This document shows, piece after piece, positions 26,776 to 33,749 of a stretch of 64,000 nucleotides of DNA. The stretch's first letter is position 1. Each line of letters starts with the position of its first letter. The translations under genes and the position numbers were made by a program. Below the pieces are notes generated by a model that searched no databases, was not told the origin of the DNA, and saw only the letters and a list, made by a program, of their open reading frames with translations. The stretch is from Planctomycetaceae bacterium (lineage in GTDB: Bacteria; Planctomycetota; Phycisphaerae; Tepidisphaerales; Tepidisphaeraceae). The stretch lies in contig JAIYCY010000029.1 of the NCBI GenBank assembly GCA_027487775.1, forward strand, positions 124,001 through 188,000, read 5' to 3'.

Positions 26776-27153
26776 CCTCTTGCCGACCGCCGCCTCGATG
26801 ATCCGTGCCACCTTCGCGAGATTTTGGGACACCGGGTGTACTTGCTCACCGCTAAGCATGACCGGTTCCCATCCCGCCAGAAGGCTGCCTGCGATTTTGA
26901 TAAGAGCGTCCCCGCAATGATAGCGGACCAGATAGTCCGCCTTCGAATTCAAAACCTCGAAGAGAGGCCAACCGGCTTCCGCCAGTGTCGCCTTGGAAGC
27001 GATCGCAGGCCAGAGTTGGTAGTACTCGCCGAAGGTCTGTTTACCCACCCGCTCAAGAAGAGACTCAAGAGGCATGGCCGAAAGCGTCTCGTACTCTCGG
27101 GACGCGGCCTCCTCGAAAAGCTGTTGAAACTGTTCGTAGCTGGTCGCAGGCAT
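26770..27153 (-). CDS. hypothetical cassette-encoded protein
   Basis: 127 residues. The ATG lies inside the GTTATGC right core of the upstream attC-like site, and the TAA lies inside the GCATAAC left core of the next, as expected for an integron cassette gene. The protein is soluble and mostly helical (YEQFQQLFEEAASREYETL, then LLERVGKQTFGEYYQLWPAIA). LNSKADYLVRYHCGDALIKIAG is distinctive. No catalytic motif is seen and I do not recognise the family. A longer open frame reaching 27507 overlaps the neighbouring gene and is not used. Confidence 0.65.
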   Translation of the reverse strand: MPATSYEQFQQLFEEAASREYETLSAMPLESLLERVGKQTFGEYYQLWPAIASKATLAEAGWPLFEVLNSKADYLVRYHCGDALIKIAGSLLAGWEPVMLSGEQVHPVSQNLAKVARIIEAAVGKRA

Positions 27154-27251
27154 AACGTAGATACCGTTCACTGGCCGGAGCCCGCGCCCCGACGCGTTCG
27201 GATGACTGTAACCTCCCAGCGGCCTCGGTCCACAGCAGCGGGGCGTTAAGC
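27150..27251 (-). repeat. attC recombination site (best example in array)
   Basis: Minus-strand left core GCTTAAC (perfect RYYYAAC) at 27245-27251 and right core GTTATGC at 27150-27156. Between them the arms CTGTGGACCGAGGCCGC and GCGGGCTCCGGCCAGTG pair with one unpaired base, the extrahelical-base pattern of attC sites. The cores are 6/7 complementary. Confidence 0.8.
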
Positions 27252-27659
27252 CGCGTCGCGCCGTGGGCGGAGCAGTCGACGGATGACGAACGGCACCGCT
27301 GCGCCCGCAAGCGCGACGATGGAGGACGCGGCGCCGAAGACCATCCCGATCATCCACAGCGGGCCGCCCGGCAGAAACAGAACCGCATACAGCGTTTGCC
27401 CGACGTAGATGCCCAAAGGGGCCAACCAAAACTGGCGTGGGCCGCAGCAGGCGGCAAGCAAACCGGCGATGAAAAGACTGGTGATGTAATACGGCGGATG
27501 ATCCCAAGCTTCCGTCACTCCGCTGAGCGATGGCGACAGCGCCCAGACCGCGGCACCTAAGACGATGCCAGCCGCTGCAACCGACAGTTGCGCCGCACGT
27601 ACGCCGCCGGTGCTCTTGCGTGGAGGAGGTGACTGATTCTCAAACGGTTGAAGTGGCAT
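27246..27659 (-). CDS. small multi-pass membrane protein encoded in cassette array
   Basis: 137 residues. Start and stop codons lie inside the flanking attC cores. After a Pro-rich N-terminus there are four hydrophobic segments (AAQLSVAAAGIVLGAAVWAL, SLFIAGLLAACCGPRQF, LGIYVGQTLYAVLFLPGG and MVFGAASSIVALAGAAVPFV) and a basic tail RRLLRPRRD. I do not recognise a family or substrate. The cassette context implies it was gained by site-specific recombination and may be expressed only when near a promoter. Confidence 0.65.
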   Translation of the reverse strand: MPLQPFENQSPPPRKSTGGVRAAQLSVAAAGIVLGAAVWALSPSLSGVTEAWDHPPYYITSLFIAGLLAACCGPRQFWLAPLGIYVGQTLYAVLFLPGGPLWMIGMVFGAASSIVALAGAAVPFVIRRLLRPRRDAA

Positions 27660-27751
27660 AACGGATCACCGTTCACTGGCCGCGGCCGCGCCCCGACGCG
27701 TTCTAACTACGATAACATCGAGGCGACCCCGGTCCAGTTGTGATGTTGGGT
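27656..27751 (-). repeat. attC recombination site
   Basis: Minus-strand left core ACCCAAC (perfect RYYYAAC) at 27745-27751 and right core GTTATGC at 27656-27662. Arms ACTGGACCGGGGTCGC and GCGGCCGCGGCCAGT pair imperfectly. It shares GAACGCGTCGGGGCGCGG with the sites at 27150 and 28330. Confidence 0.75.
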
Positions 27752-27829
27752 GAGTCGGTCCGGCGCACCGCCGCCACGATTGCGACGCTCGACCCACACC
27801 AGTCCGACGATGAAGGCGGTCGTGATCAT
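27707..27829 (-). CDS. possible 40-residue peptide in a short cassette
   Basis: A small frame begins MITTAFIVGLVWVERRNRGG and ends TAG. GAGGAG lies about ten bases before the ATG, and the start is 20 bp after an attC right core, the usual place for a cassette gene. Its last third overlaps the next attC. The N-terminus is hydrophobic enough for one short membrane segment. It could equally be a non-coding cassette. Confidence 0.35.
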   Translation of the reverse strand: MITTAFIVGLVWVERRNRGGGAPDRLTQHHNWTGVASMLS

Positions 27830-27848
27830 CAATACACGTCTCCTCGTG

Positions 27849-27944
27849 GCAGAACGTAGATAGCGTTCAGTCAGTGGCCAACGCGACCGACGCTCTCGCC
27901 ATCGTTGTACACCACTGCCCGCTCCTCTGGCGAGGGAGTTATCC
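27849..27944 (-). repeat. attC-like recombination site
   Basis: Minus-strand left core GGATAAC overlaps the stop of the 129-residue gene, and the right core is GTTCTGC. Its length is 96 bp. The arms (GCGGGCAGTGG, GGCCACTGACTGAACGC) are less regular than in neighbouring sites. Confidence 0.6.
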
Positions 27945-28328
27945 GATGCCGAGTACGCCGTTGCGGATCAGCACGAACACCAGACCTGCGATAAACCCGC
28001 ATGCGGCGATGATCTTTCCGAGGACGGCGAACCATGCCTGATCAAAGATGTTGCCCCAGAAGTAGTGGCAGTGAACGAAGATGCCGGCAGATATCCACGC
28101 AATTCCGAACGCAATCGCGTTCAGGCCATGCAGTGTCATTGAGACGCGTCCACCGAAGCTGATTTGCTGCATCGCTACTCCGTAGATGCCGTATCCGATC
28201 AACGCTACGGGTAACAGAAGTCCCAGACCCCACTGGTAAAACCAACCTTGCCCGGGCTGGCCTTCCCAGTCGTCATCGTACGCCGTCGGGTTGTGCGGGT
28301 GTCGTTGCCACATGCGAGCCGCCTGCAT
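27939..28328 (-). CDS. small multi-pass membrane protein encoded in cassette array
   Basis: 129 residues from ATG 28328, the first start after the attC right core. An upstream extension to 28412 would cross that site. The first 25 residues are hydrophilic (RHPHNPTAYDDDWEGQPGQ). Then there are about four hydrophobic segments (WGLGLLLPVALIGYGIYGV, LNAIAFGIAWISAGIFVHCH, WFAVLGKIIAACGFIAGLVF and a short end). I do not recognise a function. The stop codon overlaps the next attC left core. Confidence 0.65.
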   Translation of the reverse strand: MQAARMWQRHPHNPTAYDDDWEGQPGQGWFYQWGLGLLLPVALIGYGIYGVAMQQISFGGRVSMTLHGLNAIAFGIAWISAGIFVHCHYFWGNIFDQAWFAVLGKIIAACGFIAGLVFVLIRNGVLGIG

Positions 28329-28329
28329 C

Positions 28330-28430
28330 GGATAACGTATCTGTCGTTCAGTGACCGGGGCCGCGCCCCGACGCGTTCGGATGACTGTAACGTCCCGGCG
28401 GCCGCGGTCCACTGCATCGGCGGGTCATTC
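28330..28430 (-). repeat. attC-like recombination site
   Basis: Right core GTTATCC at 28330-28336; the left core is decayed to GAATGAC. The arms are excellent: CAGTGGACCGCGGCCGC pairs with GGCGCGGCCCCGGTCACTG, with one extra unpaired G. The central spacer TTACAGTCATCCGAACGCG is shared with the site at 27150. Confidence 0.7.
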
Positions 28431-28449
28431 CGCACGCCGGGCCGCCGCG

Positions 28450-28731
28450 TCAGTAGACTTCATCGTGCGTGCCGACCGACACCAGCAGAATGACTTCTTC
28501 GTCATTCCTTGTTGCGATCTCGAAGACGATTCGCAGGTCGTAGCCGGCACTGCACGCCCACAGGCCGTCGAGATCGCCCTTGAGCTTGTGTGAGCCCAGT
28601 CGCGCGTCGAACGCGTCGGTCTGCAACATCTCCAACGTTGTGCGGATGAACTCGAAGGATCGTCGATCCTTCTTGCCCAGTCGCTTCAAGGAGCGCGCGA
28701 ACGCGGATGACGGGTGCAGTTCGCGCCTCAC
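28450..28731 (-). CDS. RelE/YafQ-type toxin of a type II toxin-antitoxin pair
   Basis: 93 residues from a GTG overlapping the antitoxin stop (GTGA). The pattern SSAFARSLKRLGKKDRRSFE, then RLGSHKLKGDLDGLWACSAG, YDLRIVFEI and the C-terminal VGTHDEVY fits the RelE/YafQ mRNA-interferase fold, with YDLRIVF and the terminal HDEVY as the usual conserved block. These enzymes cleave mRNA at the ribosome unless bound by the antitoxin. TA pairs are often found in integron arrays, where they are thought to stabilise the array. An attC-like site follows the stop. Confidence 0.82.
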   Translation of the reverse strand: MRRELHPSSAFARSLKRLGKKDRRSFEFIRTTLEMLQTDAFDARLGSHKLKGDLDGLWACSAGYDLRIVFEIATRNDEEVILLVSVGTHDEVY

Positions 28732-28946
28732 GACTCGATCTCGCGCATCAGGTCATCGATCGAAGTCGCACTCGTCTTGCCAGCCGCAAACTCAGCGCGT
28801 GCCTCGCGGGCGTCGTTAGCAACTCGCTGCCGCCCCCGCTCGGCAAGACGCCTGCGAACAACGTCGACCAAGTCCGCCTGCTGTTCGATCGGCAGGTGCT
28901 CGATCGCGTCGAGAACTTCGTCAAAGGTCGTGGACTGCATGGCCAT
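28728..28946 (-). CDS. antitoxin partner of the RelE/YafQ-type toxin
   Basis: About 72 residues from ATG 28946 (or 28940). The first 35 residues (TTFDEVLDAIEHLPIEQQAD) look like a helical dimerisation domain. The C-terminal part (ARAEFAAGKTSATSIDDLM) is the kind of flexible tail that wraps around a RelE-fold toxin; G-x-T-x-x-S-x-x-D-L-M is common in such antitoxins. It precedes and overlaps the toxin by 4 bp. An upstream extension to 29006 would run into the attC-like region and is not used. Confidence 0.75.
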   Translation of the reverse strand: MAMQSTTFDEVLDAIEHLPIEQQADLVDVVRRRLAERGRQRVANDAREARAEFAAGKTSATSIDDLMREIES

Positions 28947-29044
28947 GATTGTACACCGCGTGAGCAGGCCGTCTATCTCGCGATTCGACATCATTGCCAG
29001 TGGCATGATTCCATGAATGGGGCACGAGCCGCGGGGGGTTATGC
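28947..29044 (-). repeat. possible degenerate attC-like site
   Basis: Minus-strand left core GCATAAC at 29038-29044 lies 18 bp after the stop of the 98-residue gene. Arms CCGCGGCTCGTGCC and GGCCTGCTCACGCGG pair partly. No good right core is visible near 28947, where the antitoxin begins. Confidence 0.35.
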
Positions 29045-29061
29045 AACGGGCCGTCTCGCTG

Positions 29062-29358
29062 TCAGCGGAGCCGCACTTGTGTACGAATCTCCTGCCACTC
29101 CTCCCAGATCCGATCCGGATTCATGCGATGAACGGGAGCCTTGCTGTCGAGGATGGCATAGTACTTCTTGGCTTCGTCGGGAGTCATCATCATGTGTGCC
29201 GCACTGTCACGTATGTGATGCACTTCGTCGCGTGTAAGTGGGCGACCCTTCTGCCGCTCTGAGCCTGCCAAAAGCATGACGAGAGGATTCAGGTAGACCT
29301 TGATTTGGCCTTGCGGGCCAGCGGCTGTCGTCGATTTTTTCTTGAACCACCCGAACAT
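29062..29358 (-). CDS. small soluble hypothetical protein at right end of cassette array
   Basis: 98 residues from ATG 29358, 14 bp after a GTTATGC core. It begins MFGWFKKKSTTAA and is then mixed helical, with KGRPLTRDEVHHIRDSAAHM, MTPDEAKKYYAIL and a C-terminal PDRIWEEWQEIRTQVRLR. There is no signal peptide or membrane segment. I do not recognise the family. Position and spacing make it likely to be another cassette gene. An extension to 29502 would cross the core site. Confidence 0.6.
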   Translation of the reverse strand: MFGWFKKKSTTAAGPQGQIKVYLNPLVMLLAGSERQKGRPLTRDEVHHIRDSAAHMMMTPDEAKKYYAILDSKAPVHRMNPDRIWEEWQEIRTQVRLR

Positions 29359-29371
29359 CTCGACTCCCGTT

Positions 29372-29434
29372 GCATAACCAGCGATGAATCTGTGCACGCG
29401 CCGGAGAACGTCCCCGGTGTTCTTGCCGTTGAGT
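29372..29434 (-). repeat. possible short attC-like site or array boundary
   Basis: Right core GTTATGC at 29372-29378 and left core ACTCAAC (RYYYAAC) at 29428-29434, 63 bp in total. The internal arms are poor, so the core match may be chance. No integrase gene lies upstream on the minus strand within the window. Confidence 0.35.
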
Positions 29435-29681
29435 CTATCTGCACGTCGGGTTTGGACAAGGTTTATCGCGTGTCGGTGGCGGTGGCGGCGCGTTGCACGC
29501 ACCCTACGGGCTGGTTCGCTCCCCCGGAAGACGGATGGCTACTCCCCGACGCGTGGCGGAAAGAGCGGTGGTGCATCTCTCCAAACCACTCCGGAAAGAC
29601 AAAAAACCTGTCCGGAGAAACGGGAAACATGTCCGGAAAAGTCCGGCAATATCTCGACCGCCAGCGATGGCGGGAAACACT

Positions 29682-29880
29682 GTTTTTATCGGGACGGGGG
29701 AGAAAGAGGTGTGGGGAGGGACGGGGGATGGGGGATTGGGTGTGGGGTGTGGGGAGGAGCGGGGTGTGGGGTGTGGGGTGTGGGGGGGGTAGGGTGTGGG
29801 TGGGGAAGAAATGCGCGGTGTTTCCTCCCATACTCCATCCCCCATCCCCTGCACCCAAACCTCTTCGTCTTCTTCCCATC
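29682..29880. repeat. G-rich/C-rich dispersed element, copy 1
   Basis: Within the gene-free stretch 29435-29903. It opens with tttttatcgggacggggg, then about 110 bases of tgtgggg and gggggat runs, then tggggaagaaatgcgc and a C-rich arm of ccatccc runs. The same order and the same end sequences recur at 55430-55655. The two arms could fold back on each other, and the G-runs could form quadruplexes. Just upstream (29590-29650) short ccggaaa-type repeats also occur. Confidence 0.75.
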
Positions 29881-29903
29881 CCCGCCGGCTCTTGGCTATC
29901 TCA

Positions 29904-30257
29904 TCAGTCCTTTGGACGGGCGTTGCTGAGCAGGTGGGCGAGTTGCGAGCGGAGAAGCGGGAGCTTTTTGGACACGATGTCCCAGGTGATCTGCTCGTCG
30001 ATGGCGTCGTAGCTGTGGACGATGATGTTACGGAAGCTGCGAATCTTGCGTTGATCGGTGATCGACTCGGCCCACTCGGGGGCGCATTTGTGCAGGCGGG
30101 TCATCGCTTCGCCCAAGGTGGCAAACTGGCGTTCGACGGCGCTGCGGAAGTAATCGTCGCGGAAGTAATCGTCGAGTGTGCGGCCCGCGGAGAATCGTTG
30201 GATCTTCTCGGCGGCCTGATCCATGTCCCAGAGGAGCTTGGCGATTTCGGGTGGCAT
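29904..30257 (-). CDS. HEPN-domain protein, putative toxin of HEPN-MNT pair
   Basis: 117 residues, mainly helical. The HEPN motif RxxxxHxY is visible as RNIIVHSY near residue 80, followed by DAIDEQITWDIV. Upstream are SAVERQFATLGEAMTRL and WAESITDQRKIRSF, as in this family. HEPN proteins paired with MNT nucleotidyltransferases act as RNases or ribosome-associated toxins, which the MNT partner silences by nucleotidylation. It starts 8 bp after the MNT gene on the same strand. Confidence 0.85.
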   Translation of the reverse strand: MPPEIAKLLWDMDQAAEKIQRFSAGRTLDDYFRDDYFRSAVERQFATLGEAMTRLHKCAPEWAESITDQRKIRSFRNIIVHSYDAIDEQITWDIVSKKLPLLRSQLAHLLSNARPKD

Positions 30258-30265
30258 CTGGGGAA

Positions 30266-30604
30266 TCAGGCGGCGTAGAGGGTTTGTCGGGTTTGGTCGA
30301 CGACCTGTTTGAAGAACGGATTGCGAATGGCTCGGTAGGAGATGAGATCGACGGGCCTTTGGAAGAGGTCTTCGAGGGCGTGCAGGAGTCCGAAGTAGCG
30401 ATCGGCGAGATGATCGTCTTGGGGGTGGGTGGGGTCGGGATGATCGAGGCGATTGGGTGCGAACTCGACGACGAAGTCGAGGTCGCTGTGGCGAGGGTCG
30501 AAGTCGGGGCGTGCCGCCGAGCCGATAAGGTCGAGCCGACGCACACCGTACCGGGCGGCGATCATGCGGAGCTGATCGAGCTTGTCATCGAGCGGAGAAG
30601 CCAT
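30266..30604 (-). CDS. MNT-type nucleotidyltransferase, putative antitoxin of HEPN-MNT pair
   Basis: 112 residues. The minimal nucleotidyltransferase signature is GSAARPDFDPRHSDLDFVVE, giving G-S and the metal-binding D-L-D, with the third acid expected in PVDLISYRAI. These proteins transfer AMP or another nucleotide to the Tyr of the HEPN toxin and inactivate it. It is the first gene of the pair. An ATG at 30604 is used; no strong ribosome-binding site is seen. Confidence 0.85.
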   Translation of the reverse strand: MASPLDDKLDQLRMIAARYGVRRLDLIGSAARPDFDPRHSDLDFVVEFAPNRLDHPDPTHPQDDHLADRYFGLLHALEDLFQRPVDLISYRAIRNPFFKQVVDQTRQTLYAA

Positions 30605-30711
30605 CGACGATGAATCATAGCATCATGCGTGAATCCTGACACGCACCGAATGACCCGGCGCGTTCCCGATACGCCCCCGATACGGCATTGCCCAACACTC
30701 ACACCCCCAAA

Positions 30712-30775
30712 CCGATCATCATCGTCCCATCCCCCATCCCCCATCCCCAACACCCCAGACCCCTATCTCCCGCCA
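30712..30775. repeat. C-rich arm fragment of the G/C dispersed element
   Basis: Runs of catccccca and ccatccccaacacccc match the right arm of the element at 55430-55655 (ccatccccaacaccccat near 55621). It lies in the gene-free stretch 30605-30924 between the MNT and HEAT genes, where I see nothing else except the 8-bp repeats at its right end. Confidence 0.6.
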
Positions 30776-30869
30776 GAGGCTGGCGAGGGGGGCGTGCGGG
30801 TGGGTGCGCTCGGCGGATTGAGCGGCGAGGGTGGGCGGTCGGGGGTTTGCGAACGGTTCGGGGCCTGCT

Positions 30870-30933
30870 CATCGAACCATCGAACCATCGGCGCATCGGA
30901 CCATCGTGTCATCGTGTCATCGTGTCATCGGAC
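30870..30933. repeat. eight 8-bp tandem repeats reaching the stop codon of the HEAT gene
   Basis: Eight adjacent 8-bp units of the form catcgNNN (catcgaac, catcggac, catcgtgt). The array ends just inside the HEAT gene, whose TGA stop (30925-30927) lies within it. Confidence 0.85.
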
Positions 30934-33174
30934 GGATTGACCGACGATGATGGACTTGGCGGCATCTGCGGGGAGGTTGAGTCCGCCGCGGGCTTCGGCG
31001 GCTGCGCTGCGGACGGGGAGTTCGGCTTCGTCGGTGACGGCCTTTTCGAGGGTTGCGAGTTCGGCGGGTTCGAGTTTGTTGCCGAAGTTTTTCGCGTTGC
31101 CGGCCAGTGCCTTGTAGAGCGTCGAGCGAAGCTCGGGTGAGAGCTCGGTGTCGGAGGCTCGGGCGAGGAGTGCCTTTTGGGCGTCGGCGTCGTTGTATTC
31201 GGCGAGGACGCCCGCGACGGCGGCGACGACTTCGTCGCGTGCGTCGGTGAGGCTGGCGAGGAGGGTCGACTTGATCGGATCGAGGCTGTAGATGCCGCCC
31301 GCGACGGCGAGTTCGCGGAGGACGCCGGCGGATCGCAGGGCGTATGCGGTGGCGGCGTCGGCGTCGATGGGGAGGCTGGCCGAGGAAGCGGCGGCCTTGG
31401 TCACGGCCTCGGCGAGTTGTTCGGGGTTGGCGACGACGGCGGTGTGGATGAGTGGGTCGGACTGTTTGAGTTGTTCGAAGGGGCTGACGGTGGAGTCGAC
31501 GAGGAGGACTTTGGTGGCACCGCGGAGTTTGAGTGAGTTGCGTGAGGCGGTGAGTGCGGCGTCGACTTGTTCGGGTGAGAGTTGGGTGGAGAGGACGACG
31601 ACATCGACGGCGGGGACTTCGGCGAGTTGAGCGGCGATATCACCTGCGGAGGTGACGCCGACGACTTGATAGCCTGCGGCGTTGAGTGCGGGTGAGTTGG
31701 CGTTGATGTCGGAGGTTGCGGGCATGACGAGGACGGCGGTGGGCTGACCGGTTTGGCTGACGGCTTCGCCGAGGAGCGGGACGACGGAGTCGGCGCCGAC
31801 GTAGGTGGCGGCGGGTCGTGCGCTGGCGAGGGCGATGGCGGCTTCGAATCGGACGGAGCGGTCGCCGTAGCTGAGGGCCTGGATGATGGGTGCTTTTTCG
31901 CCGCTGACGTCGAGGTTGGTTCGACCGACGGCGAGTTGCATGGATTTCAGGACATCGAAGGCGAGTCTGCTGTTGCGATCGGTGAGGGCGCGGTCGAGTG
32001 CCATGGAGAGGTATTTGGAGCCGCTGGTGACGCCGTAGTAGTGGGCTTCGGGTTGATTTTCCGCGCGGCTGGCGTCGGTTCCGTTGGCGTCGGCTTCGCG
32101 TTGATAGTTGGCGGCGAGCCAGAGGGCGAGTGCGCGATCCGCGACGGCGGCATCGGGAGTGGAGGTGGAGGTGTTGGAGCTGGCTTCGAGGCTGAATTCT
32201 GCGGCGCGCATGGCCATGATGCGTCCGTAGAGGTTTTGGGCGACATCGCGTTTGACGAGTCCGGAGGTTTCATCCCAGTACCAGATGTATGCGTTGTCGT
32301 TGCGGTTGTCTGCGACGATGGAGGCGCGGTCGTAGTAGTAACGTTCGGCGAGGTCGAGGTAGGCGGCATCGACGGAAGTGGCGGGCACGCCGAGTTTGGC
32401 GAGTGCGCGTGTGCAGGCGTCGCGAAGTGTGTCACCGGCGCGGGCGTGGACGCGGAGGATGTAGGGTGCGGCATCGGGGTAGCCGAGATCGCCGAGCAGA
32501 CCGACGACGGCGGAGAGGGTCTCGGCGTCTTTCATTTCGGTGCTTGCGACGAGTGGATTGAGCGCGGGCTTGCCGATGTCGCGGATGGCGCGGCGGACTG
32601 CGTCGTGGTATTGGGACTTGGAGGGTGTGCGGAGGTAATCGAGGAGGATGGGGACGGCGAACTCGCCGGAGCTGCGGAGGTTTTCGAGGCCGTTGCGATA
32701 ACCGATTTCGTTCTTGATGAGTCGGTCGATGTTGGCGGTGATGAATTCTGGATCGCTGCGTCGTGCGAATCGTCCGTCAGCGAGGACTTTGGCGAGGTTG
32801 TTGGAGACTTCGGTGATGGCGGGGACGTTGCGGAAGCGGAGCATCCACTGGTCGAGGTCGTCGTTGCCGGCCTTGGCGATGGCTTCGAAGGCAGCGAGGA
32901 CGGTGAGGGGATCTTCGCCGGCGTCGAGGACGGCCTGTCCCTTGGCGAGAGCGGCGTCGTAGCGACCGATTTTGGCGAAGTGCCAGTAGTCGTTGACGGA
33001 GGCTCGGAGTTCGCGGGAGACTTCGACGGTGGGGGTTTGCGCGGAGGCGAGGGGCTGCATCGTCGGTGCGAGGGCGGGGATCGCCATCGCGGCGGCGATG
33101 AGCAGCGCGAAGCGACGTGTGCGTGACATGGTTGACGAGGTCGTGGCAGAAGATGTCGTCGCAGAAGTTGTCAT
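30925..33174 (-). CDS. exported HEAT-repeat-type protein of unknown role
   Basis: 749 residues from ATG 33174, with GGAGG eleven bases upstream. An upstream open frame to 33741 is rejected. After a Thr/Ser-rich start, a signal peptide is visible (RRFALLIAAAMAIPALAPTM ending at ASAQ). The body is alpha-helical with repeated 35-40 residue units (NPLVASTEMKDAETLSAVVGL, DAAPYILRVHARAGDTLRDA, DRSVRFEAAIALASARPAAT), as in HEAT/armadillo proteins. A Rossmann-like stretch (DVVVLSTQLSPEQVDAAL) lies near 590-640. It probably binds proteins in the periplasm. No enzyme motif is seen. Confidence 0.75.
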   Translation of the reverse strand: MTTSATTSSATTSSTMSRTRRFALLIAAAMAIPALAPTMQPLASAQTPTVEVSRELRASVNDYWHFAKIGRYDAALAKGQAVLDAGEDPLTVLAAFEAIAKAGNDDLDQWMLRFRNVPAITEVSNNLAKVLADGRFARRSDPEFITANIDRLIKNEIGYRNGLENLRSSGEFAVPILLDYLRTPSKSQYHDAVRRAIRDIGKPALNPLVASTEMKDAETLSAVVGLLGDLGYPDAAPYILRVHARAGDTLRDACTRALAKLGVPATSVDAAYLDLAERYYYDRASIVADNRNDNAYIWYWDETSGLVKRDVAQNLYGRIMAMRAAEFSLEASSNTSTSTPDAAVADRALALWLAANYQREADANGTDASRAENQPEAHYYGVTSGSKYLSMALDRALTDRNSRLAFDVLKSMQLAVGRTNLDVSGEKAPIIQALSYGDRSVRFEAAIALASARPAATYVGADSVVPLLGEAVSQTGQPTAVLVMPATSDINANSPALNAAGYQVVGVTSAGDIAAQLAEVPAVDVVVLSTQLSPEQVDAALTASRNSLKLRGATKVLLVDSTVSPFEQLKQSDPLIHTAVVANPEQLAEAVTKAAASSASLPIDADAATAYALRSAGVLRELAVAGGIYSLDPIKSTLLASLTDARDEVVAAVAGVLAEYNDADAQKALLARASDTELSPELRSTLYKALAGNAKNFGNKLEPAELATLEKAVTDEAELPVRSAAAEARGGLNLPADAAKSIIVGQSVR

Positions 33175-33749
33175 GGTGGTCAATGCCTCCGTTGCGGCCG
33201 ATCGCGTGGACGGTCGCGGGTGTCTAGCGTTGTTAGGTCGAACTCGATTGGACCAATGCCCCGTGATTCTGGAGTGAGCGGGCGAGGCGGTCAAGAATCG
33301 AGTGAAAGAATGCCAAGCGGGCGTCGGGGGGGACCGGACGGGGCATGGATGGAAGCGGAGGTGCGATCGCGAGCGGATAGGAGCGCGTGGGCGTCCTTTG
33401 GATCGCGGCAGCGTTTCGGGGCGCAGGTGCGTTTCGGGGTGCAGGTGCGTTCGATGACGGTGCGCAGGCGTGCCGAAGGCGAGCGCGAGCGGGTTTGAAA
33501 GCGTGTTTGAGCGTGTCGAAATCGTGCGTTCGGCGGACGTGAGCGTGGGGTTTAGCGGGGCTTGGCGGGGCTTTTGGGGTTGGATTTGCGGAGAAGTTGA
33601 GAAAATGTGGTTTTGCGCTGCGCGGGTGCGGACGCAGGCGCGCAGCGCGCCCGTTGGGATGAGGGCAACGATGGGTGATCGGGCTGGGAAGAGAGAGGTT
33701 TGTGGGGTTGATCGGGAGTTCAGATCGGGGTTGCGGTACAACCGGGGGC
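33175..33749. other. 575 bp divergent intergenic region
   Basis: No supported gene. It separates the HEAT-type gene from the EEP-family gene and should hold both promoters. Local direct repeats occur (ggcgcaggtgcgtttcgggg near 33420 and a close copy after it). I cannot identify -35/-10 boxes with confidence. Confidence 0.5.

Noticed and set aside
33175..33741. N-terminal extension of the HEAT-type protein
   Set aside because: GGAGG and a signal peptide support the start at 33174; the upstream part is Pro/Arg/His-rich shadow sequence.
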